A stretch of 64,000 bases of DNA from Plecoglossus altivelis (taxonomy: Eukaryota > Chordata > Actinopteri > Osmeriformes > Plecoglossidae). A model generated the notes under the pieces. It was not told where the DNA came from, made no database searches, and worked only from the letters and a program-made list of their open reading frames with translations. The position numbers and the translations under genes were made by a program. Positions 12,082 to 24,000 of this stretch are shown here, one piece after another. The stretch covers positions 16,359,389-16,423,388 of the forward strand of contig BROE01000022.1 in assembly GCA_036571765.1 (NCBI GenBank), read 5' to 3'. Position 1 is the first letter of the stretch; each line of letters opens with the position of its first letter.

Positions 12082-15000
12082 CGACATTACAGCCCTCATC
12101 ATCTCTCACCATATCTCTCTAAGAAACTCTCTCTACTGGTCTCCCTTATAATCTCCTCTGAAAGCTCTTCCCTGTCTGTTTTCAACCAAGTGTATCTTTC
12201 ACTCTCTTTCCACCCACTATCTTTCGGTACTGTGGAGGCCGGGCAGGAGCACCTGGGTTGGGGAGGACAACAGATCACCCACGGGGACGTCTGCGTGGTG
12301 GGAGGGACTTACCCACGTTGTTCAGGGCACTGCCAGTAGAGGGAGACACCTGCAGGAGGCGAGGGTCGATGAAGGGAGTGAAGGAAGAGGATGACTTGTG
12401 TTTCTGCATGGTGTTGCTGGCAGATTGGCTCTGCAACGGCAGGTAGACAGAATCCACGTTGGAAGGAGACAAGCAAACATTCGGTACAGTTCTGTAATGG
12501 TATTGAAGAAATGTGTAAAAGGACTACAAAATCCACTAAGGAACTACAGGTACCAACATTCAGTGTGCATGTCAAACACAGGAAAGCACTGAGGTATAAA
12601 TGTAGGGCATGCAGACAAAACAGCATTTCGACGAAGGGAAAAATATATATACGAATACAAGGAAATACGCAAAAATAAATGATGGAGGAGAGTCAAAACA
12701 GGCAAAACAAGACTTGTGGGGCGGGAGGGATGAAAAGTTCCGGAAAATGCGTAAAAAATAAATCACATAAATTGTAAGTAGTGTACCTTCCTGGTGAAAA
12801 ATATTTGCAGTCTTCTCAAACTTACTCCTCTATGATCCTAAGCACATCTTTTATGAGCTGGTATTTCCAGGGGGGGGTTGTCTTTAAGTCATACGACGGC
12901 AGAGCGCGAACAACGGCGAAAGAGTATGTTAGACATTTGCAGTCTGGATGGAGAGTATGTGTGAGGGAGAGTAATGCTCAGTCTCAACTCACCTGGGCCC
13001 ACACAAACACACCTTTTGACTTAGGCAAAACAGTCGATTCTAAACAAATAACTACATAAATCTTCTCTTTGTAACAGCAGATTTAAATCTTAACAGATCT
13101 AATCAGTCTGAGAGAAAAATTGGCAGCGGCGAGAAAAAGTTGACGGCAAAACAATCAAACAAATAGCCTTTACTGGCACGGCGGTCGTGACAGGCCTGAT
13201 AGTAGAGCACAGAGAGAAGGGGGGACAGGCCTGATAGTAGAGCACAGAGAGAAGGGGGGACAGGGCTGATAGTAGAGCACAGAGAGAAGGGGGGACAGGG
13301 CTGATAGTAGAGCACAGAGAGAGGGGGGCAGGCCTAGTAGTAGAGCACAGAGAAAAGGGGCAGGCCAGGTAGTAGAGCACAGAGAGAGGGAGGGACAGGC
13401 CTTAATGAAGAGCACAGAGAGAAGGGGGCAGGGCAGGGCAGGTAGTAGAGCACAGAGAGAAGGGGGCAGGGCAGGGCAGGTAGTAGAGCACAGAGAGAAG
13501 GGGGTAGGGCAGGGCAGGTAGTAGAGCACAGAGAGAGAAGACAGCAGTCAGAAACAGAAGAGGGAAAATGAAAGAGGCTGTCCCTGGAGGACACAGATGT
13601 TACCAACACAGAGACTCAGGGGTGAACAGAAAGTTAGCCTTCTTAGTCACAACTTATGGATGACCATTTCAAAGCCTAATGTCACCATTAAAGGAAACGT
13701 TCACTCAAATGATTCATTTCACACAGACAAGAATATGTCAACTACAGACATCTAGACCACACCCTTATTAATATCAACTTGTCAATACAGCCCATCGACA
13801 TTTGAGTGAATTCTTTCTTTATTGGTGACATGAAGGGTTTGAATTCATCCTGCAGTTGTTCAGTGTTTGAAGAGAGGTGGCGCAAATGTCCCAATGCTGC
13901 TCTCAGCCCTATGTCTAAGGGTTATAATGGACTTCAGCGTGTCTGCTTCAGAGAGAGAGAGCGTGTGTGTGTAAGGGCGTGGGACGTAGGGGCGTGGGGG
14001 TGGGACGTACCTCCATGAGCAGGGTGAGCTTGTCCAGGGGGCTCTGGGGGGACATGGAGGTGGGGCTGGCCAGGCTGGAGCAGGAGGGGGAGGTGGAGGC
14101 GGAGGAGGACGGGGAGGGGGAGGAGTGGTGGCTCTGCTGGATCAGGTCCGGCAGCAGGTGGATGCGACCGGCAAAGCCGTTCCGGTCCGGGGTGTAGTGG
14201 TGTGGGTGGGGGCCGTTGGGGGGGTGGTGGTGATGGTGGTGGGGGGCACCAGGGGTGTGGTGGTTCACTATCCCCAGGCTGGGGACAAAGCCAGGGTTGG
14301 GGGGGCCCCCTGGGGCCCCGGGGCTGCTGTGGATGGGGCCGGGGACGGGGACCTGGTGCTTTTTGTTGTCACCTGCACTCTGGAAGTAAGAAGAGCATCA
14401 CACTGTGGGTCTGGAGGTGCACTGAGAGGCCGATGAGAGAGGTCACCATCTGGAGGGAAGCTACCAACCGAAATGTAGATCTGTCTCTTTAACATAACCT
14501 GACTCATAATACTCGGTTAATGTGAAAAACACTAAAGCTAAAGTATCTTCATAGCATCTATTTGTAGTGTGTAAAACCTAATTAAAATGTGTTTTTTTTC
14601 TCGATTCTTTATCGTTGATCCAAAACAGATCAGTTGGTGGATATGGATACCGGATCTATTCCCGTTCCCCCCTATAACTTCCTATCTGTGGCTACTCAGT
14701 TGCATGACTTCCTGTCTGTCACCCTCTCCTATCTGGCCTACATCCAAGATCCGTCAACACAAATTCAAAACAAAGAAACAACCAAACTAGACCAACATGA
14801 CACCAAACAAACACAGTGGCAAAACAAGAGGGAGTGAATGAGAGACTTGTGATGCAGGGGGATCGAGGAAATGCAGATGCCGTCTCCGGTACCCGGGCTC
14901 AGCCACACCGCCTCTCTTCCCTTGGTTGTCATGGTTACCTGTCGGACGATCAGCGTGCCGTCTTTGCAAGGCTTGCTGGAGGCGTCGCTCTCCCCCTCGT

Positions 15001-18000
15001 CGTGGACGATCATGGTCTTCACCGATTCTGTCTCTCCGTTACTCAGCCTGGAGGAGCTAGGGGGAGAGACGCGAGAGAGAGGGAGGGAGAAAAACGTAAT
15101 TATATTTACATTGAAAAACATCTATACATATATATTTTTATGTAAGTACTTATTTAGTATTATTTTTCCTGTACTTCCTGTACCCTTATTATATACTGTA
15201 CAGTTGATATATCCAATCGAACATTGCATGAAGGGAATTGATATGCTAAAACCTGTGCACGATTATCTGAGGTCACTGAGAGTGTGAGGGTCAGAGGTTA
15301 GAGAAAGGTCATAGGTCAGATTGTACGTACACAGCACGGGAGTCCTCCGGCCCTGAGGTGGACTCCTCCCCTCCCTCCTGGTCCACCTCCTCGTCATCAT
15401 CTTCATCGGTTGTCCCAGACTCCTCGCTGGAGGAGGAGTAGTCTGTCACCTTGTGGGGCGGGCGAACATCCTCCACCGCGCGCAGCTCCTTGGCCAAGGC
15501 TGTCAGGTCCTGGAGGGGAGGAGGGGTCAAAGTTCAGGGGTCAAACTCAATGTCAAAATTGTCTGCCTTTCTTTCCCATGATGGACTTGCAGTTGAGCCA
15601 CTTGTGAGGGGGGTTAAATGCAGAATACAGGAAGCAGGTAGCTGCTAGGGAGGAAGTGAGGTCACACAGGTGCACCAGCCAATGAGAAGCCGGCCAGTGA
15701 GTAGCAAAGCCAGTAGATGAGGAGAGAGAGAAGGGATGATGGGTGTGGCACGTCCCAGAGTGCCCAGAGCTGCAGTGGAGAACTGAAGTGGAGGTTAATG
15801 CTACTGAGAAAACAGAGAAGGATAGAAGCTGACATCATGAATGTGTGACTGGAAAATCATTAAAGAGACTTTCAAAATATGAAGAAGTGAAACATTAGGG
15901 TTAGAGAGAAGCGTGAGTAAAAGATGGCCACGCTGGCCAATCGAGAGAGAGCAAGCCATTAGTACGGAAACCCTTCAGCCAATGAGATCAGTGGATAGAA
16001 ACATGTCACTGCACACAGGCTTACCACATCTCCCTTTAGGGGTTCACATGAGTGGGTCACATGACATCACCCCATGGCGTCAATCCACATACAGACACAC
16101 ACACACACACACCCAGAAAAGATAAAGATAAAAGTCAAACAACGAACCCCATGAAATGCTTTTTGTAGAGAGCTTTGGCAAGCACATTTGACTTAAGTAC
16201 TTAGTGTGCTACTGTGCTACGCTAGCTAGTGCACTAGCTAGGTCACGGTGACGACTCGCGCCAAACTCTCACCGCTGGTCGGTTAGGCCTGACCAAGTCC
16301 TTCCTCTCCTCGGGCTTTTTCCCAGCATGCTCTGGGCGCTGGAGGGCCGAGCCCTCTGACTTTGAGGAAGCTGAGAGGGGATGATAGGGTAACAACATTT
16401 AGAGCCACAGAACCAGCTGCTGTTAGCCAGGCTAAAGCCTAGCAAGAAACATCTCAGGTAGCTCATCATATCAGCTCATCGTAACGAGCTGGTATTAGCC
16501 TGGATAGGAGCTAGCACAAAGCCCTCCTCTACTGATAAGTAGTCAGTATGTGGGATGTGACACTGTTAAATATAGACTCCAGTAAACCCGTCTTGTTATG
16601 GGAAGAGAGTTAGGTGTGAACGTATGGGCGGGAAATATATGATGTGCTAACTACAGCTATGCCAGCTAAGTAGAGAGACTAGGCTTGCTGTGAATGTAGG
16701 AACCTGAGGTTTTTCCAACAGTGGGTTGTGTATGCACGCATTTGGGCTCGAACAATCACCCAGTGCTAAGTTCAAATGTGTGAATAATCTGTGGAGCCTG
16801 TGTGTGCAACGTTCTCCGCAGGGCTTGCGTTGAGGTGAGCGCTCTGTCCACTCACAGCGGGCCCTGAACCTCTCTCCTGAGCCTGTGTGAGAGCCAGGCT
16901 GAGAGCTGGAGGCGCTGGAGCTAGAGGAGCTGGAGCCTCCACTACCGCTGGTGCTGTTGCTGCCCGGTCCTGCCCGGGGGGTCAGCTTCTCCACCCTCTC
17001 CCACAGCAGACGGGGCTCCGCAGCACTGGGGGAGGGAAGGGGGAGGTAAATGGAGGGGTGAGGGAGAAGAGAGGAGGTGGGGGGTGAGGAGGGGAAGAGG
17101 AGGGGGGAGAGAGGAAGGAGCAAAACAACGTTAGCAGACAGCACTCGGTGTGAAGGGTTAGACAGATAAGACTGTTACATAAACCACTCCCACTCAGAGA
17201 GACCGATACGACTGAGGAGGGAGAAGAAATGGAGGGAGAGAGGGGGGGAAGAGATGGATAGAAAAATGAGACAGCAATGTGTTGCGGAATGTTCTACATT
17301 CAGAGCACTGGTGAAAACCTACAGGGTGAAGAAGAGATGGAGGAGAAAGTGGGCAAACAAAACGAGAGTTCGAAACAGGGGTGGGCGTGTGTAAGCGTGT
17401 GTGTGTTTGCGTGTGTTTAAATATGTGTGTGTGTGTGTTTGCGAGATACAGAGATGTACAGGTACCTGCTAGCGTTCCGTTGCCCGGGCTGGTTGCTAGG
17501 CGTGGCGTTGCCTTGGTGAGGGGAGTCTCGACGCGTCAACACTGGAGACCTTGAGGTGGTCCTCACCGGAACCTTCCACAGAGACATGGCGCTCATACAC
17601 ACACGCTCTCGGAGCGCACGCGTGTACGACAGCGATATGAACACAAGCTAAAAACCCGCAAGTCCTAACGCAATCCCGACAACATCCAATCACCCTGACG
17701 TTCGCCATGGTCCCACTTAACAGAAAGTGGGGAAACCCAATATTGACGTTCTCAAACCCTGACCATGACACCCCTTCTCACACAGTGGCAGGCAGACACG
17801 GAGTTAGGGTCATTAGTTTTCCGTCGGATGGTCGGAACACAATGTTAGACGTGTAGCACATGGTTCCAGGCCGGCAGAGTCCATGCAAGTGCAGTGTCTG
17901 CCCTGTAACTGCGCTGACTGTAGGCTGTGGGTGTTGCGGTGTGTGTGTGAGTCCTGGGGCAGCAATCAAGAGAGTAGCAGCACAGCTAAGAACACATGCG

Positions 18001-21000
18001 GTCCCTCAGTACACGAACAACATAATGAGGGGAAAGTAGAAGCCAACAAAGACAGCCAGTCGAGGTGAATGGAGTCTATTACATGGCCGTTCGCAGGAGA
18101 CTAATGACTTGGATTTTCACCCTCAACTTCATTGTAGGATAAAAGAATGAAATGTTCTTCAAGGCTGCCATTTTCTGATATTTCTGAAACGAACGAGTAA
18201 GCTCATTAAAGCGACGCAGAATAACTCAAGTTGCCACCTTGTTTTTGAGAGATTATGCTGATTCAATAATAGTTCATAGGTTGTTCAATAGTTCTGTCTT
18301 CCGTTCCAACATTTGCTCTCTTCCTGACCTTCGAAGAGCTCGACATTTCTGAGACATGCTGGGTGGAGAAAAATTACTTCGATCTCCACTTCAGCTTTCT
18401 CACATGAATATCGACAAACCAGCATGTATTTAAAGCAACCAACCGCAATCTGTGCTGTATTGAGGAGTGCGGATGTGAAAAACTGCTTGTTGTAGTAACC
18501 CAGATGTTACTTAGATCTGGGACGATCTGGCCAGTCGTTCTAACCGCCTCACCCCTTTAATACTAACCTGCATATACTTTAAGGGATCTTCATTACTGAA
18601 GTATATTTAGAAGGAAACATCAGCTTTGGCCTGCTCATATATGGTCATCACTGGAGGGAGTAAGGATTTGGGAGTCTCTGGTAATGAAAAGACATCTAGC
18701 TATTCAGACTCATTCTCTATGTTCTACGTTGTTCAGGGCTGGCCAACCCCGGCCCTGCAGGCCACGTCAAGGCTCTAATCAGTTCTCCAATCAGAACTTC
18801 CCTGACTCAGTCAGTCGACCAATCAGTCGTTAGAATCAGACGTGTTTTAATTGGAGAGTTGGAGTGTGACACTGGCTTTCAAGGAGCAGGGTTGCGCAGC
18901 TCTGCTCTAATCTCACTACAGATCTACGTCAGGGCGGAGCCTGTCCTTACCCTGGGCGGGGCCTCATCTGAGGCGGCCGGCTCATGCGGCGTGACCCTAG
19001 GCTGGGGGTGGGGCTGCGGGTCAGTGCGTGCGGGCGATGAGGATGACGGGGAGGATGACTGCGATGGTTGTGCGGGGCGGTGGTGATGGTGGGCGTCCTG
19101 GGGGCGGAGGTGGAGGTGTGCAAAGCTAGGAGCGACGGGCTCGCTGAAGGACTGCGAGCGCAACACGGCGGGGGGAGGGGCGGCGTTGCCCTTTAGCGCC
19201 GCCCGCTGGGACCATTGGACCTTCCGGAGACAGAGAGCAAATGGAGGGGGTCATTCAGGGGACAGAGGGGGGTGGGGGAGGGAGGGAGGGACGGAGCAAA
19301 CACTGTGAGAGAACGAGACAACAAGACGGCAAACACAAGCAGTGACAGGACAATGGAGGACCGGGGAGCCTCGAAAGAGGGCGGAGCTGTTAATACGGTA
19401 GCCAATAGGAACGCCTTGGGGTTGACCTCGGAGTTTTCTCAGTTTGCTCCACCCACTCTGAGGCTCCAAGACCTTGGTCATCTGTGATGTTATGAATGTG
19501 AATGAATGAATGGATGAATTACAAGGCATGTGTTTACATTAGGCTTGCATGCATGAAGACCATTCGCATAACCACATACATGCACACTTTCAACGACTCC
19601 CTGGGAAAATGGGAGACATTCCCCTCAGACAGAGTGCTATTTCTAACCATGCCCTAACACGACTTCAGCCTCACACTGAACTTGTTTCTAATTCCGACCA
19701 AATCCGTCAGCAAATGCCCTTAAGCCAATCCAGAAAGATTTATTATGATACAAATTGGTATAGAGCGTAAGAAGTCTATGTTAACAAGCATCTCTTTTGC
19801 GCAACTGGATAATCTTTTTTTTAAAAACATTTTGGTATCATGGAAAAATGTGCCAATGAGTCACAGTGCATCATCATGACTGGATTCTGACCACTTTCAT
19901 TTATTCACCATGACATATTCAAAACGTATTGTCTTCAGTGCTGAACTGAGATTACTCATGCTTGCTTTAGTCACACTCTGAAACGATGAGTAATTCACGC
20001 TGAGTCACTGGAGAAACTTGGAAACGCGTGTGGTTACCACACAGTCACGACGTAGCTATCTTCACAAGGTTACCTTCTCCAATTCAACCAACAAGCGGAG
20101 ATCAAACACACACCCACATGCTCAACCAAACACACTCACACACCAACATAGTGTGGGCAAGGTTGGACAAGGTTTGACATTTTTAGATGCAGCCTGTGAC
20201 ACAACCTGAAGGCACCTAGTGAAGGATATGAAAAAATGACATTAAAAGAGGCGGAGTCGTCGTCGCAATTTCTCCGTCAACTTTCCACGAAAGAGCAGCT
20301 AGAACAGATGCTATACTGCAGCAGGAGTCATTAACAACTTTAAATTAGTCAGTTAACAGAACGATGACCTGCAGAAAGACAGAAAAACGTTGAGGATGAC
20401 AGAGCGAAAGAGGCACCGATCGCTGGAAGTCCTCCCGTCTGGCAGGAACAGGAAGTCTAAAGGGACGAAGCGATGGGCAGCGAGGGACGTCCTGGTTGCT
20501 GTATTTACCTGTGGCTCGATGGGCCGGTGCATGGCTGGAGCTTCGGAAGGGTTCCCATTGGAGAAGGACTCAGAGGAGCGAGGGGGAACCGGGGGCTGCT
20601 GCTTGGGCAGGGCAGCCTGGGGGGAACCCTGGATGTTCTTGCGGTACCTCTCGTCGGCCTGGAGACGACACACGCAAACTGGTTTATGTGGTTTGTAAAT
20701 ACTTTCGTTGTTTTTTTTGTGTTCGTGTTTCACATTCGTTTCGTGTGTTTGCGTGGTCATGGTTCACAGGGACAGTATTGGGGTGAGTAGACTCATTGTT
20801 GCCATGTTAGTTTCACACACACAGCAGAGGCATGTCCAGCAGTACACACACCAAAAAGCAATGTAAACCATCAGCCGCATAATAAATAATCCCCAGCTAC
20901 AGAATCTCCAGGACTAATGACTTAGGTTGAGTTTGAAGTGAGTACATGCTTCCTCCCTATTTTCAAGACACGTGAATGACTTGGTAAAGAACATCATTGG

Positions 21001-24000
21001 CTAGCAATGCTTGAGAAACTCTATTTTATCGAGTGAACACAAACCTTTCTGGAGAAAGGAACGAACATAATATTTTCCCGGGTGTCTCAATTATACCAAC
21101 ACTGTACCAACCATGTCTCCACAGTCTGGACTTGAGCAGGGACATCTAACAAAACCAGTCAATACAACCATCTCTGGTCAGAATGGCACCTGAGGCATGT
21201 GACACAGAGGGTATAATATCAGACTAGATAATACCCTCGTACTTATTATAAACCATTGCGATTTGACCAACATGGTAATCATGCGCAATTGCTAAACGGA
21301 ATTCCATATGTAGATCTATATCACCTAGAAGAAATGGAACAACCTGTTTTTGTCAGAACCAACTGCTCACAGTCCTCGTAAAACGATTCGACACCTTCTA
21401 CCTATCCATCTCTTCTCCCTCTCTCTCTCCATCCATCCATCACCTCTCTCTCCCCTCATCCTTCATTCCCTATATTCCACCTCTCTCTCTCCATCAGCGC
21501 ATCTCCTCCCCTCATTCCGTCCCTCCCTCCCTGGGTCTGTCTCCCTCCAGGTGATAATGAGCCCAGCAGGACAACAGTTGTGGGAAACAGGACCACGCAG
21601 CAGCCTAATGAGCCAGCTCTTTATCTGACTAGGTCATTAGCACTAGGAAGAGACACATCGGTTGGGCTAATTACAACAGCAGAGGTGCCCTAGAAAGGAC
21701 AGTAGCCCCCATTAAACTCTCCCCTTGGAATAATTGTGTTTAAGGATAAACAATATTGCCTTTATGACTTGGTAAAACCTTTCAATGACATTCACAAGGA
21801 TTTGTGAAAGACGAGAGGGATAGCCGGAATCTTTGGTACGTTTTAGCGTGGTTCCCCAATTGATGTGGACAGGAGACAGCAAAGCTGAACTGTGAAAGCA
21901 TTAATAAGAAAGAAAAGGATGTATCATTGAAATCATTTACTATATGAACCAACCAAAGTGATTATGTTCAGACTCCACATCAACACGTAACCCTTTACAA
22001 CAGGATCGTAAATAGATGCCAGACAAGCAGTTGATAGCCAATAAACATGTAGTTAACAACAACTGAGAGTTAACTGCTGTCATGCAGCTGTCATGAAGGA
22101 TCTGTGCCCATGACAAACCCTGACAAAGTCCTCAGTGTAATTAAATCAAAACCTTCAACTCGTGTTTTAATCCTGAGGATTTTAGATGGCGAAGAGGCGT
22201 TAGACAATGAAGCGCTTAAGTTCTTGCACATGATGTTATTGTGGGCATATATATGAGTGGGCAGTTTGATGTTCCCATGATGCTGTATAGTATTTCTAAC
22301 AACAGAGGTCTCCATAACCCAGAAATAAAAACCTTCACTAGCCATTATTATCACATTACAGAAGAAGGATGATTGTAAATGGTATGAATGATGACAAAGT
22401 TTTATGTGAATAGGTCCAATGATGTTGAACTATCACTAGCTCGTAGATGTCTCTCCAGAAGAACAGCTGTCTCTGTATCAGTGGCTGGGGTGCCCATTCC
22501 CGATCTTGCAGAAGCTTCTCAGCCGGTATTCGCTTCCACCACAGTTAAAACGAACCCCATTCAACTTATCACCAAGCTATGTATTAGAATTTTGTGCGAG
22601 ATTAGGGTTGGAACAAAACTAGTGGATAAAAGCTCTCCAGAGAGAAGGTTAAGCAGTCCTCATTTAGAGTCTGAAGATGTAAATGTGTCTCAGGCACCAG
22701 AAAGACCACCACCGCCCACACCCCCACATCAGCCACACCCACCCACGGAGACCACGCCTCCAGCAGCGGAGTCAGTGAACAGGCAGCATTCCGTAAGAGG
22801 CGGAGCAACAAGCTGGAGGGTTCACCTCTCTGATTGGCTCATATTGCGGGGCGGGTCGTTGAGGTCCTTGGGTGTGCGACATGGCAGCTTTGGCCTGTTC
22901 CAAGCTCCTCAGCCACTCCAAGTCCATGACATGCGAAGACCTAGTCCTCTCCAGATCTGGGTTCTGCGAAGATCTAGCTCTTTCTGGGGTCCTTTTCTGA
23001 AGAACCTTGCTCTTATCCGACCCAAGATCGAGTTGGGACCTGGTCCTATCCACATCTCGGTTCTGAGGGTACCTAGTGGACCCTGGGCCTGGATCTTGAG
23101 GGGACTCCTTGCTGTATTGCTGCGTAGCCAGGTTCTTCTCAGGAGGTTGGTGGAGGGCAAGCAGATAGGTCTGCTCCAGCTGCAGCTGCTTCTCCAGCTT
23201 CTGGGCCTGACGCTGTTCCTCCAGCTCCCGCCATTTGCACTCCTGTGCGCGGGGGGTGGGGGGGTGCAGCGGCCCAACAGATGGAACCATGGGACATGTG
23301 ACTTCTCAATGACATAGTGCAGCTTTGAAATTGTACTTAATAGTGCTTTAAATTCTGAATTGTCACAGAAATTGTACTGCTTATTCAACGTATGTACACT
23401 GACACACTATCTTGGCAAGATAATTGTAAATCCGACCAAGGTTCAACTGTGAGACTATCATCATTATTCATCATTATCCTAGCAGCTGAATGTCAAGGAA
23501 TTGAATCAAATTAGAGTGTGAGGAAGAACGACTGCAACACGGACAAGCAGCGTGTGAAGCAAAGAGGCAGGGATGTGACTGGTCACATCCTCGCGTACAC
23601 TAATGCCCTCTGAGCTCTGAAGGAGCAGAAACCTTCAGTCATTTGAACACAGTCACCGGAACCCCCAGTCGACAGACAGAATGTGCAACATTACAGAAAA
23701 ACAAGGGAAGCCCATGTCTTCCTGTACGACGTTTCCTGGTGACATCATCACCTGGGGACTGTAAACATCGTAACTTTCCCAGCAAGTCACAAACAAAGGC
23801 TGCCACCATAACCTCAATGACCGTTCCCTTGAAACAGATCTAGCTTACGGCCTTAACTAAATCCAACATCACGTCTCATAGATAAACTGAAACAAGACTA
23901 TCCATACAACACATATCTATTACACAGCAACCAGCACAGGCAGTTTGACTGAGCCGGACTGAGAGGAAAGCTAAGGATGGTGAGAGAGGAGGCCGGAGAG

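Noticed and set aside
13099..13609. Minus-strand frames with [10 protein letters not shown] repeats
   Set aside because: Translations of the 32-36-bp minisatellite in intron 23.
22388..23317. 309-codon plus-strand open frame
   Set aside because: It lies antisense to exon 15; the sense frame has homology and correct splice sites, and the antisense frame has no recognisable domain.
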